The notes under the pieces are model-generated. The model did not search any database, was not told the origin of the DNA, and worked only from the letters and a program-made list of their open reading frames with translations. From Ruminococcaceae bacterium UBA7075 (lineage in GTDB: Bacteria > Bacillota > Clostridia > Oscillospirales > Acutalibacteraceae), in contig DKZL01000028.1 in the NCBI GenBank assembly GCA_002493635.1, positions 1 to 34,374 on the forward strand: DNA of 34,374 nt, written 5' to 3'. The position numbers and the translations under genes were made by a program. Positions 15,778-22,600 of this stretch are shown one piece after another (the first letter of the stretch is position 1; each line of letters starts with the position of its first letter).

Positions 15778-16734
15778 TTAAGACCATTTATTAAATATAA
15801 TATTCATATCATTCATATATTTTAGTTCAGCCTGTGCCTGCTGTGAATAATATGCGTCCAATGCGGTATTGCTTTCAATTTCTCTTAAAGTATTTTGATT
15901 TTTAGATGCAATCTCTGCCATTCTTACAGTTTCCCTTATCATTTGATTGCTTCTGTTTCTTATTGAGTTCAGTTCCTCAAAAATTCTGCTTTGATTATCA
16001 ATAATAGTATCCAGTTTATTATTTATCTCATCAAGCGTAAATTGTAATCTGTCTGACTTTATTTCATTTCTCACAAGGTAATATAAACCATCATTACCGC
16101 CAAAGTGATCTGTAATTTGCAGTCTTAAGAACTCATTCATATAGCCTATGGGGATAATTCCCCAATAGGTTTTATCAATACTGCTTTTTAAATACATATC
16201 TTTAAGCAACTGCTCTGACTCTTTAATTTTGTTATACAACTTACCTCTTTTTAATATAAGTATGCGTTTTTCTTCAAGTTCTGCCTTAACCCTTGCATCG
16301 TCATCATCTATTTTTCGCAGATAACTTTTATATTCCGATTGATATTTTTGATTTTTCCTATTTTTCTCCTGACTTTTTTTAATATTTGTAAGCACTATTC
16401 CGAAAATAAATCCAAAGCCTACTACTATTACAAAACACCAAAAGAGAAATGAAATTATTTTGCCAAGCTTTGAGAAAACATCAAGTATACCATTCACCGT
16501 TACAATAGTATTAATAAAACTTATTATAATTGCAACAGAAACACTTATTGCTATACTTTTGCCAAGATACTCCTCATAGTCAGCATAAGTATTTTCCTCG
16601 GTAGGCTCGGAGAAACTTTTCCTTTTACCAAGTGAAAAAATTTTACTGTCTAATTCAGAGATAGCATTTTCCATAAGATAAATGCTCGTCTCCATATCAT
16701 AGATAGCTTTTATACCCATCTGCAAGTTGTCCAT
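15778..16734 (-). CDS. Coiled-coil membrane protein of unknown function
   Basis: About 318 residues. A short N-terminal helix (MDNLQMGIKAIYDMETS) is followed by two membrane spans (about 62-85 and 93-118), a charged coiled coil (KKSQEKNRKNQKYQSEYKSY to about 185), and a second coiled coil near 235-290 (LDEINNKLDTIIDNQSRIFEEL). Between them lies a Trp/Gly segment (KTYWGIIPIGYMNEFLRLQITDHFGG). No family recognised; the layout resembles scaffolding or sensing membrane proteins. ATG at 16734 is favoured over GTG at 16743, which overlaps the GGGTGA ribosome binding site. It forms an operon with the DUF5050 lipoprotein and is divergent from an XRE regulator. AT-rich. Confidence 0.7.
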   Translation of the reverse strand: MDNLQMGIKAIYDMETSIYLMENAISELDSKIFSLGKRKSFSEPTEENTYADYEEYLGKSIAISVSVAIIISFINTIVTVNGILDVFSKLGKIISFLFWCFVIVVGFGFIFGIVLTNIKKSQEKNRKNQKYQSEYKSYLRKIDDDDARVKAELEEKRILILKRGKLYNKIKESEQLLKDMYLKSSIDKTYWGIIPIGYMNEFLRLQITDHFGGNDGLYYLVRNEIKSDRLQFTLDEINNKLDTIIDNQSRIFEELNSIRNRSNQMIRETVRMAEIASKNQNTLREIESNTALDAYYSQQAQAELKYMNDMNIIFNKWS

Positions 16735-16758
16735 AATGCTCACCCTTTTTTTAATTTT

Positions 16759-16824
16759 ATAACCGTATGGTTATTATATAAAAATCTTATCACAAAGAAT
16801 GTTATTCTGTCAATAGGTAATAAC
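16759..16824. promoter_or_regulatory. Divergent control region with inverted repeats
   Basis: Between the coiled-coil gene (minus) and the XRE gene (plus) there is a perfect inverted repeat ATAACC-gtat-GGTTAT (16759-16774), which overlaps the end of a minus-strand TATAAT (16778-16773). A second, wider repeat is GTTATT (16801-16806) with AATAAC (16819-16824). These are plausible operators for the adjacent XRE protein. Inference. Confidence 0.45.
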
Positions 16825-16840
16825 AAAAAAGGGTGATAGT

Positions 16841-17050
16841 ATGCCATACTATAAAAGGATCAGAGAATTAAGAGAAGATCACGACTTAACCCAAAAAGAA
16901 GTTGCAAGTTATTTGAATATGAAACAACCTCAATATTTCAGATATGAAAACGGAAACAGAGATATTCCATCAGATGTTCTTATTTCTTTGGCTAAACTTT
17001 ATAAGGTATCTGTAGATTATATACTTGAGCTAAAGGATAACACAAATTAA
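16841..17050 (+). CDS. XRE-family helix-turn-helix regulator
   Basis: A 69-residue protein consisting only of a Cro/CI-type HTH domain. RIRELREDHDLTQKEVASYL forms helices 1 and 2, KQPQYFRYENGNRDIPSDVL the recognition helix and turn, and LAKLYKVSVDYILEL the terminal helices. It probably represses its own promoter and the divergent coiled-coil/DUF5050 operon through the inverted repeats at 16759-16824. ATG follows GGGTGATAG. Confidence 0.9.
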   Translation: MPYYKRIRELREDHDLTQKEVASYLNMKQPQYFRYENGNRDIPSDVLISLAKLYKVSVDYILELKDNTN

Positions 17051-17088
17051 TTATTTATGCATAAAACCTAAAAAACAGCAAAAAATAT

Positions 17089-17118
17089 AACCACCTCTTC
17101 ATTAAGTAAAAGGTGGTT
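17089..17118 (+). terminator. Hairpin that encloses the next gene's ribosome binding site
   Basis: Perfect 8-pair inverted repeat AACCACCT (17089-17096) / AGGTGGTT (17111-17118) with a 14-base loop, followed by ATTTTTATG. The 3' arm contains the AGGTGG ribosome binding site of the gene at 17125. It can act as a terminator for the XRE gene and as a translation-blocking stem for the next gene. Confidence 0.6.
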
Positions 17119-17124
17119 ATTTTT

Positions 17125-17382
17125 ATGAGTAAAAAAACTGATAAAGAGCAATATCCGGTTGAGTTTCCGTCACGTGGCAACAAGGCAGGTCATTCGCCTA
17201 TTGTTGATGTGACCGAAAATGAGATTTTCCCTATGAATGTAAACTCTCCCTATCACAACGCAAATCACAAAAGCGGTGCATTTGACTTACACGACAACAT
17301 TACAGAAGTTGTCGCTACCGAAATAGCACCTGATATGGCAGAGCAAACCATTCACGGACAGCAAAAACAGGGAGATATTTAA
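17125..17382 (+). CDS. Small polar protein of unknown function
   Basis: The 85-residue product (MSKKTDKEQYPVEFPSRGNK onwards) is hydrophilic, rich in Asn, Asp, Glu and His, with no signal peptide or membrane span. I do not recognise it. ATG at 17125 is chosen because AAGGTGG lies 7 bases upstream; an in-frame ATG/GTG at 17113 lies within that site. Its ribosome binding site lies in a hairpin, and its 3' end overlaps the 3' end of the convergent ydcF-like gene by 68 bases, which is uncommon. Codon use looks ordinary, so I regard it as real. Confidence 0.65.
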   Translation: MSKKTDKEQYPVEFPSRGNKAGHSPIVDVTENEIFPMNVNSPYHNANHKSGAFDLHDNITEVVATEIAPDMAEQTIHGQQKQGDI

Positions 17383-18091
17383 GCGAAGTGTCGGCGCTGA
17401 CTGCGCCGACATTTTGTTTTATGCCAAGCTGCATACATATTATTCTCGCCCTCAGCTGATGAAAGCTGTCGGTCACTATCGCTATATCCTCATTAAGCCC
17501 GTTTTCCTTTATAATTTCAAGCGAATACTTAAAATTCTCGGTTGTGTTTGTCGCCTTATCCTCCTGATAAAGGCGTTCCGGGTCTATTCCCTTTTCTTTA
17601 AGGGTATCAAACATTGACTGTGCTTCGCTTATTGGCTCATCATCGCCCTTACCGCCTGTAAGAACCGCACAAGCATCGGGATTTTCATTAAGATACTTTT
17701 CAGCCGCATTAATTCTGCCCCTTAAAATTGTTGACGGTCCCCACGGCTTGACCTGAGCACCGAGTACCACAGCGGTTGAATTTTCAGCAGGTGCCTGACA
17801 GGCACAAACAGCCATTGCACAAGACACCAAAGCACCGTAAACAGCAAAAATTATAAAACACACATTTAAAATTACAAAAAGGATATGTGTAAATCCTGTT
17901 TTAAAACATAAATCTTTAATAAAAACATAAATCGGCTTAATGCTTACGCACATCACCCACAGGCTCAGCAAAAGACCTGCAATACAGCTTAATTTGTCAA
18001 GTCCCGCAAATAACGACACTATAAAATATACTATAAAAACGATAGCAATAATCGCAAAAATGGTTCTGAATGTAGTTAATGCAATTTTCAT
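17315..18091 (-). CDS. YdcF/ElyC/SanA family (DUF218) membrane protein
   Basis: The 258-residue product has three hydrophobic segments in the first 100 residues (about 10-28, 34-52, 68-92) followed by the DUF218 domain: VVLGAQVKPWGPSTILRGRI, LTGGKGDDEPISEAQSM, EDKATNTTENFKYS and IVTDSFHQLRARIICMQLG. These are the usual motifs of the YdcF/SanA group, linked to envelope barrier functions in other bacteria; the exact reaction is unknown. ATG follows CAGGAGG at about 11 bases. The last 22 codons overlap the convergent small gene at 17125-17382, and the terminator of that gene (17389-17411) lies inside this coding region. Confidence 0.88.
   Translation of the reverse strand: MKIALTTFRTIFAIIAIVFIVYFIVSLFAGLDKLSCIAGLLLSLWVMCVSIKPIYVFIKDLCFKTGFTHILFVILNVCFIIFAVYGALVSCAMAVCACQAPAENSTAVVLGAQVKPWGPSTILRGRINAAEKYLNENPDACAVLTGGKGDDEPISEAQSMFDTLKEKGIDPERLYQEDKATNTTENFKYSLEIIKENGLNEDIAIVTDSFHQLRARIICMQLGIKQNVGAVSADTSLKYLPVFAVREWFALPYQVLFR
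17389..17411 (+). terminator. Terminator of the small polar gene, inside ydcF-like coding sequence
   Basis: Perfect 9-pair stem TGTCGGCGC / GCGCCGACA with loop TGACT, followed by TTTTGTTTT. It begins 6 bases after the stop codon of the plus-strand gene and is coding sequence on the minus strand. Confidence 0.75.
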
Positions 18092-18194
18092 ATTTTAAAT
18101 TCGCCTCCTGTATTTTTCATATTTCCGTAAATTTCTATTACAATATACTAAAAATAGAATAACATAATCACAATGATTTTTCAATATTGTTAGC

Positions 18195-18232
18195 CGCTTC
18201 ATAAGTTTAGTTTTTTAGACGCTTCATAAGTT
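18195..18232 (+). repeat. Short direct repeat
   Basis: The 13-base unit CGCTTCATAAGTT occurs at 18195-18207 and 18220-18232, 25 bases apart, in the 490-base non-coding region between the ydcF-like gene and the small ORFs. Purpose unknown. Confidence 0.6.
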
Positions 18233-18334
18233 CGCGTAAAAATGTAACCGTTCCGACCCGAAGGTATACTTAGTTAGTACAGTAAACATCATAACTCACT
18301 TTTTAAAGTTGAACATAAGTATTCCTTTGCAGTT

Positions 18335-18416
18335 CGTAGGGAACGACCCCCGTGTCGTTCCTAACTTAAACAATAGCACTACCATATTAGGAACGACACA
18401 GGGGTCATTCCCTACG
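18335..18416. mobile_element. Inverted-repeat element, MITE-like (82 bases)
   Basis: Two 30-base arms (18335-18364 and 18387-18416) are inverted repeats with 28 of 30 positions matching; both mismatches would be G-U pairs in RNA. The ends begin CGTAGGGAACGA, similar to the ends of the element at 5768-5898. It has a 22-base non-coding centre and sits in an otherwise AT-rich gap. No target duplication is evident. Confidence 0.65.
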
Positions 18417-18512
18417 GTGTTTATTAAACTGCTAAACATTAATTTATAAACTGAGTTATCTTGACAAAATTAAGTATTTATAAAATTAAGTTACTTTATT
18501 TTAAAATATACC

Positions 18513-18541
18513 TTGACAGATGAGGTACTGCGTGTTATTAT
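18513..18541 (+). promoter_or_regulatory. Promoter of the micro-ORF/PadR/DUF1700/DUF4097 operon
   Basis: Near-consensus TTGACA (18513-18518) and TATTAT (18536-18541) with 17-base spacing, about 40 bases before the first micro-ORF. It is the likely target of PadR autoregulation, though I cannot define the operator. Confidence 0.7.
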
Positions 18542-18580
18542 ATACTTACAAAACAGTCAAACACAAAGGGATGTGAAGTT

Positions 18581-18652
18581 ATGACAGCTACAACTGTAAT
18601 TTGCATTATTATCTGCTGTATGCTGTTGGCACTTTACAGATGTTTGAGTTAA
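18581..18652 (+). CDS. 23-residue hydrophobic micro-protein
   Basis: ATG at 18581 preceded by AAAGGGATGTGAAG opens MTATTVICIIICCMLLALYR and stops after CLS. It is almost entirely one hydrophobic span containing three cysteines, with a basic residue only near the C-terminus, so it should be membrane-inserted. It is the first frame after a consensus promoter and 19 bases before a second small frame. No family recognised. It could also be a leader peptide. Confidence 0.5.
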   Translation: MTATTVICIIICCMLLALYRCLS

Positions 18653-18671
18653 TGCGGGACGGTGATTTTAA

Positions 18672-18779
18672 ATGGACTTATTAGATTTAGTCATTAAAGG
18701 CTTTTCTCTCTTTGATATTAATCTGTATGAAATTATAATTTCATTTATAAAATCAATAATAAGTTTAGTTATGGGGTGA
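18672..18779 (+). CDS. 35-residue amphipathic micro-protein
   Basis: ATG at 18672 (with GACGGTGA upstream) opens MDLLDLVIKGFSLFDINLYE, followed by a hydrophobic Ile/Ser/Phe-rich stretch ending SLVMG. The stop codon lies 4 bases before the padR start, and the GGGGTG ribosome binding site of padR lies within its last codons, so the two are translationally linked. The spacing of charged and hydrophobic residues suggests an amphipathic membrane-active helix. No homologue recognised. Confidence 0.5.
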   Translation: MDLLDLVIKGFSLFDINLYEIIISFIKSIISLVMG

Positions 18780-18783
18780 AACA

Positions 18784-19116
18784 ATGTCAATTACAGCAGA
18801 TCTCATACGAGGTCATACAGACACAATTATTCTTGCAAAGCTTATTGAAAAAGACAGCTACGGCTACGAAATCAACAAAGCGGTACATAAGGCGTCAAAT
18901 CAAAAGTATGAGCTGAAGGAAGCAACACTCTATACAGCCTTCAAAAGGCTTGAGGACTCAGGCTGTATCTCATCTTATTGGGGCGACCAAAGCACAGGCG
19001 CACGCCGGAAGTACTACACTATCACAAATTACGGACGACAAATTTATCAGCAAAAAATCAGCGAGTGGCTTGAGGCAAAAATGCTCATTGACACATTGCT
19101 CGGAACGGAGGCATAA
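18784..19116 (+). CDS. PadR-family transcriptional regulator
   Basis: A 110-residue winged-helix protein with the PadR pattern. It starts with a short lead-in and RGHTDTIILAKL, then SYGYEINKAV and the recognition region LKEATLYTAFKRLEDSGCI, the wing RRKYYTITNYGRQIY, and a short C-terminal dimerisation helix (ISEWLEAKMLIDTLL). This is the short PadR-s1 type, commonly followed by DUF1700 and DUF4097 genes, as here. It probably represses this operon in response to membrane stress or a small molecule; the signal is unknown. Confidence 0.93.
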   Translation: MSITADLIRGHTDTIILAKLIEKDSYGYEINKAVHKASNQKYELKEATLYTAFKRLEDSGCISSYWGDQSTGARRKYYTITNYGRQIYQQKISEWLEAKMLIDTLLGTEA

Positions 19117-19117
19117 T

Positions 19118-20014
19118 ATGGAACCGAAACTCAGAGATTACATAGAATACCTTTTCTCAAATGCTCCGCGCACAAAGCAGGCATATGAACTAAAGGAAGA
19201 AATCATTCGCAACACTATTGAACGTTATCACGACCTTGTTGCCGAAGGCAAGGCTGAGGGCGAGGCTTATAACCTTGCAATAGCAGGTATCGGCGACATT
19301 AACGAGCTTCTTGAAGTACTCGGTGAAAAATCCGTTGATGAAACAAATTGCACCGAGGAACAGCTTGCACAAATAAAAAGCCGAAATACAATTTTTAATT
19401 CTATTTCAGTCGGACTCTATATTCTGTGCGTTACCCCTTTGTTTTTCTTCGGTGCGCTCGGCTGCGGAGAATTCGGAACAATTTTAATGTTCTTAATGAT
19501 AAGTGGCGCAACAGGACTTCTTATATATAACCGCAGCACAAAATCATTACTGCTTGAAAATAACCCTACTGTAATAAGAAACACAAAGATAAGGTCAATT
19601 ATGAGATCAGTGGCAATCGGGCTTTACATTTCCTGTCCTGTTCCTGCGATTCTTTCGCATATGCTTTACCTTAATGGCGGCATAGGTGCTTTAGGTTTGT
19701 TTTTCTTCATCGCAGTCGCAACAGCTCTGCTTATATTGAGCAAAAACTTTGATACCTATGTCAAGGCAGACGACACGATGGTTGAAAATTTCAAGGAGTT
19801 CAACAGCCGCAAAAAGCAGTCATCAACTGTATACAAAATTCTCGTAGCAATACTTTGGGTAACAATCTCAATCACATATATAATCATAACCGCAATAGGA
19901 ATGAAGACAATCAGCATTGCTGTCGGCGTAATAAGCTGGATAGTCTTTATTGTCGGCATTGCGCTTCAGCAGCTTATTAAAGCAATATTTGATTATGTGG
20001 AGGCGAGCAAATGA
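19118..20014 (+). CDS. DUF1700/HAAS-domain membrane protein
   Basis: The 298-residue protein has an N-terminal cytoplasmic helical domain (LRDYIEYLFSNAPRTKQAYE to about residue 85, the HAAS/DUF1700-type region with the NLAIAGIGDINELLEVLG segment). This is followed by about six membrane spans in three pairs separated by charged loops. ATG at 19118 overlaps the padR stop region (1-base gap) and follows CGGAGG; a longer frame to 18950 lies inside padR and is rejected. Its last four bases overlap the next gene (ATGA), so it is tightly coupled to the DUF4097 gene. Proteins of this type act with PadR regulators in envelope-stress-type modules; the mechanism is not known. Confidence 0.88.
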   Translation: MEPKLRDYIEYLFSNAPRTKQAYELKEEIIRNTIERYHDLVAEGKAEGEAYNLAIAGIGDINELLEVLGEKSVDETNCTEEQLAQIKSRNTIFNSISVGLYILCVTPLFFFGALGCGEFGTILMFLMISGATGLLIYNRSTKSLLLENNPTVIRNTKIRSIMRSVAIGLYISCPVPAILSHMLYLNGGIGALGLFFFIAVATALLILSKNFDTYVKADDTMVENFKEFNSRKKQSSTVYKILVAILWVTISITYIIITAIGMKTISIAVGVISWIVFIVGIALQQLIKAIFDYVEASK

Positions 20015-21135
20015 AAAAGTCAGCACAAAACAGAATAATCATCTGGTCAACCGTCAGCGTAGCTCTGATTATTGTACTTATTGCAGGATTTATTGTCAGC
20101 GCAACTTGGGGATTTCCAAGCATTAATCAAAGAAGATATGGCACTTATGAATATTCAATTGACACATATGACACAGAAGACGAAGCATTATATGAAATGT
20201 CAGCCTATACAGCAGACTCTCTCTCATATAACTATGATGAAATTGCACGGATTGATATATACTTAAGTACAGGCAAAGTCATATTTAAGGAAAGCGACTC
20301 AGATAATATTAAAATTTCACAGATTAAAGATTCTTCATCAGATGAAGCAATTAGTTCGGAAGGCTTTTATTACACAAATGAAGACGATGTGCTGCAAATA
20401 TGCGGAAATAAAGCAGATTTTGACCTCAGAGATAAGGATTTCTCATCATCTGATTTCACACTTATGTTTAATGACATCTTTAAATCTGTTAAGAGCAAAA
20501 CTATCGTAGCAGAAATACCGAGAAATGCAGTTACAAACTATATCAGTATTAATACTGCCGGTGCAGATATAGAATTTGACAATATCAATACCGATACTTT
20601 AACAATTAATTCGTTCTCGGGCAACGCAAACATAGACACAGTCAAGTCATCATATATATCTGTCAACAATGTCAGCGGTAAAAATAAGCTCAGCAATATT
20701 ACATCCGATCAGTTTGAACTGAACTGTGTTTCGGGGGATGCTGAGGTAGAAGGAAACATTGACACAATTTATCTTAACAGTGTTTCAGGCGACCTTGACT
20801 ATTCAACCTATTCGCTCAGCACAAATTTAATCTCAATAAACACTGTAAGCGGCGATACAACCATCACACTTCCAAAAAACAGCGGTTTTACTGTGATTAA
20901 TTCAAGCCTTTCAGGTGAAATAAAAAGCGGGTTTGATGGCAGGCAGATTGATGAACACTATATTTACGGCGATGGCAGCATAGAAATGGAATTAAACTCC
21001 GTCAGCGGCTCAATCAGTATTCAGCCTGCAAATGGAAACCGCAGTGAGCAAGCAAAAGCCGAGCAGAAAAAGAATGAAAGCAAAGAAGCTGCAACTGCTC
21101 AGACTGACGCTGACAACATTGACGAAAAAGACTAA
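20011..21135 (+). CDS. DUF4097 (LiaG-like) membrane-anchored beta-helix protein
   Basis: A 374-residue protein with one N-terminal membrane span (about 10-31) and a large outside domain. From about residue 75 it contains repeated beta-strand units of the DUF4097 type: IDIYLSTGKVIFKE, ISINTAGADIEFDNI, LTINSFSGNANIDTV, ISVNNVSGKNKLSNI, ELNCVSGDAEVEGN, ISINTVSGDTTITLP. Each has an S/A-G-D/N turn. The C-terminus (EQAKAEQKKNESKEAATAQT) is a charged low-complexity tail. It starts inside the end of the DUF1700 gene (ATGA overlap). It is likely the extracytoplasmic sensor or scaffold of the PadR operon. Confidence 0.9.
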   Translation: MKKSAQNRIIIWSTVSVALIIVLIAGFIVSATWGFPSINQRRYGTYEYSIDTYDTEDEALYEMSAYTADSLSYNYDEIARIDIYLSTGKVIFKESDSDNIKISQIKDSSSDEAISSEGFYYTNEDDVLQICGNKADFDLRDKDFSSSDFTLMFNDIFKSVKSKTIVAEIPRNAVTNYISINTAGADIEFDNINTDTLTINSFSGNANIDTVKSSYISVNNVSGKNKLSNITSDQFELNCVSGDAEVEGNIDTIYLNSVSGDLDYSTYSLSTNLISINTVSGDTTITLPKNSGFTVINSSLSGEIKSGFDGRQIDEHYIYGDGSIEMELNSVSGSISIQPANGNRSEQAKAEQKKNESKEAATAQTDADNIDEKD

Positions 21136-21160
21136 TCACGCATAATATCAAGGTGCTTTT

Positions 21161-21367
21161 ATGAAATTTGGTAAAAAAATCAAAACTCTCAGGCTTGATA
21201 AGGGTTTGTCACAACAGGAGCTGGCATACAAACTTTATATTTCAAGACAAACAGTTACAAAATGGGAGACAAACAAAAGTCTTCCCGATATCCCAAAACT
21301 GAAAATGCTGTCGGCATTTTTTGATACAAGCATTGACAGTATGCTGTCAGATGTTTCCTTTGAATAG
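21161..21367 (+). CDS. Short XRE-family helix-turn-helix protein
   Basis: The 68-residue protein is only an HTH domain: FGKKIKTLRLDKGLSQQELA, the recognition helix SRQTVTKWETNKSLPDIPKL, and LSAFFDTSIDSML. This sequence type usually forms the N-terminal part of larger regulators that carry a membrane or zinc-ribbon C-terminus in Clostridia; here it stops after the DNA-binding domain. It starts 25 bases after the DUF4097 gene with AAGGTG upstream and probably belongs to the same transcript. Confidence 0.88.
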   Translation: MKFGKKIKTLRLDKGLSQQELAYKLYISRQTVTKWETNKSLPDIPKLKMLSAFFDTSIDSMLSDVSFE

Positions 21368-21402
21368 CGTAAAAATTATAATAACAACCCTCTTATAAAA
21401 GC

Positions 21403-21486
21403 AAAGACAGCCGTCCTTGTGATGCGGTATCCGAAAGTTATTATCATTTAACCTTCGGATAACTGTACACACTGACAGCTGTTTTT
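21403..21486. terminator. Two-level stem structure, likely terminator
   Basis: An outer helix AAAGACAGC (21403-21411) with GCTGTTTTT (21478-21486, one mismatch) encloses an inner perfect helix ATCCGAA (21429-21435) / TTCGGAT (21454-21460). A T-run continues on the plus strand. It separates the short XRE gene (plus) from the zinc-ribbon gene (minus). The long interior is unusual for a simple terminator. Confidence 0.5.
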
Positions 21487-21489
21487 GTT

Positions 21490-22437
21490 TTATTCAATAT
21501 TTTCACCCTCGGGAATAGTTATTGCTTCCTTGTCAGGTTCAACAAAAAATCGGGCATACTGTTCTTCGTCGTCCAAATTAAATTTTCCACTTGACAAAAT
21601 CAGATAAAAATTTTCAGGTGAGTTTTCTTTATATCTCTGTAAACTTTCCTTTTTATATTTGATTTTTCTTCTATCAATCTCTATTACTTCATCATATGAA
21701 CCTGCAATGCTTTCTTCATTTTCATCGTCCTCATTATCTTCCAAAGAATTATTACCGTCATCAGTTTCGTCTGCACCGCTGATAACGCTTGAAGCCAATG
21801 GATCTCCGCCATATTCATATAATATAATATCATCTGCGTAATCTTCATAACGAATCCGGAAAATTATTTCAATATCGGACCACGCAGAAATTTCAAGACT
21901 GACTGATAAATTTCTTTTTCCGTTCAAATTATAATATTCATTATCACATAATAAATATCCGCTGTCTTCACCTTCACCCCTAATCATTCCGTTTATTGCA
22001 GGTCTTTCAATGGTCAGCGTATTGCCTGTGTTGTTATGAAACTCAAACACAAGGTCATATACTATCTGAGGATAATATTCTAAGTCTATTTCAGGAGTTT
22101 TAACCTCCTTGAGCGTTACACTGAAATCACCGCAGTTTACAGTCTGATTTATTTTAGAGAAGCTTGTCATATTGTCATAGGTTACAAAATAAAAAACTGC
22201 TATAGATGACGCAGACACAACAGCTGTTGATAAAATGATAATCAGAATAATCATTAAAAGTTTTCCGAATTTTACTTTTTGCTTTTCAGGCTTGGAATCT
22301 TCCGACTCTTTATTATCTACATTATCGGATATGTTCTGAACAGTTTTAAGATTTTCCTCTTTCACTTCAACAATTTCAGCACCGCAGACTCTGCATATTT
22401 TTTCGTCACTGTCAAACCCGCAGTTCTGACATTTCAT
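21490..22437 (-). CDS. Zinc-ribbon membrane protein with extracellular domain
   Basis: The 315-residue product starts with a zinc ribbon (MKCQNCGFDSDEKICRVCG: Cys3, 6, 15 and 18), then an acidic linker. One membrane span at about 57-86 (LLMIILIIILSTAVVSASS) is followed by an extracytoplasmic beta-rich domain resembling the DUF4352/DUF5067 group of Ig-like domains (VNCGDFSVTLKEVKTPE, VYDLVFEFHNNTGNTLTI). The C-terminal third is Asp/Glu/Asn-rich. This topology (ribbon in, Ig-like domain out) is common in Clostridia with unknown function. A consensus promoter lies at 22467-22495. Divergent from the hydrogenase gene. Confidence 0.8.
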   Translation of the reverse strand: MKCQNCGFDSDEKICRVCGAEIVEVKEENLKTVQNISDNVDNKESEDSKPEKQKVKFGKLLMIILIIILSTAVVSASSIAVFYFVTYDNMTSFSKINQTVNCGDFSVTLKEVKTPEIDLEYYPQIVYDLVFEFHNNTGNTLTIERPAINGMIRGEGEDSGYLLCDNEYYNLNGKRNLSVSLEISAWSDIEIIFRIRYEDYADDIILYEYGGDPLASSVISGADETDDGNNSLEDNEDDENEESIAGSYDEVIEIDRRKIKYKKESLQRYKENSPENFYLILSSGKFNLDDEEQYARFFVEPDKEAITIPEGENIE

Positions 22438-22466
22438 CTTATCACCCCGCTTATGATTATATCAAA

Positions 22467-22495
22467 ATAATAAAGGATACTTAATGGTTTGTCAA
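22467..22495 (-). promoter_or_regulatory. Promoter of the zinc-ribbon protein gene
   Basis: On the minus strand TTGACA (22495-22490) and TATTAT (22472-22467) are spaced by 17 bases, 30 bases before the start codon, with GGGGTGA as ribosome binding site. Confidence 0.7.
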
Positions 22496-22527
22496 CATAC
22501 ACAAAATAAAAATGCTTACATTTACAA

Positions 22528-22556
22528 TTGAAATAATATGCTCTTTGTAGTATAAT
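22528..22556 (+). promoter_or_regulatory. Promoter of the [FeFe] hydrogenase gene
   Basis: TTGAAA (22528-22533), a 17-base spacer and TATAAT (22551-22556), 45 bases upstream of the TTG start codon. Confidence 0.7.
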
Positions 22557-22600
22557 GAGATAAATAATTGTCACTAAACCAAATCGAAAGGATGATTTGA

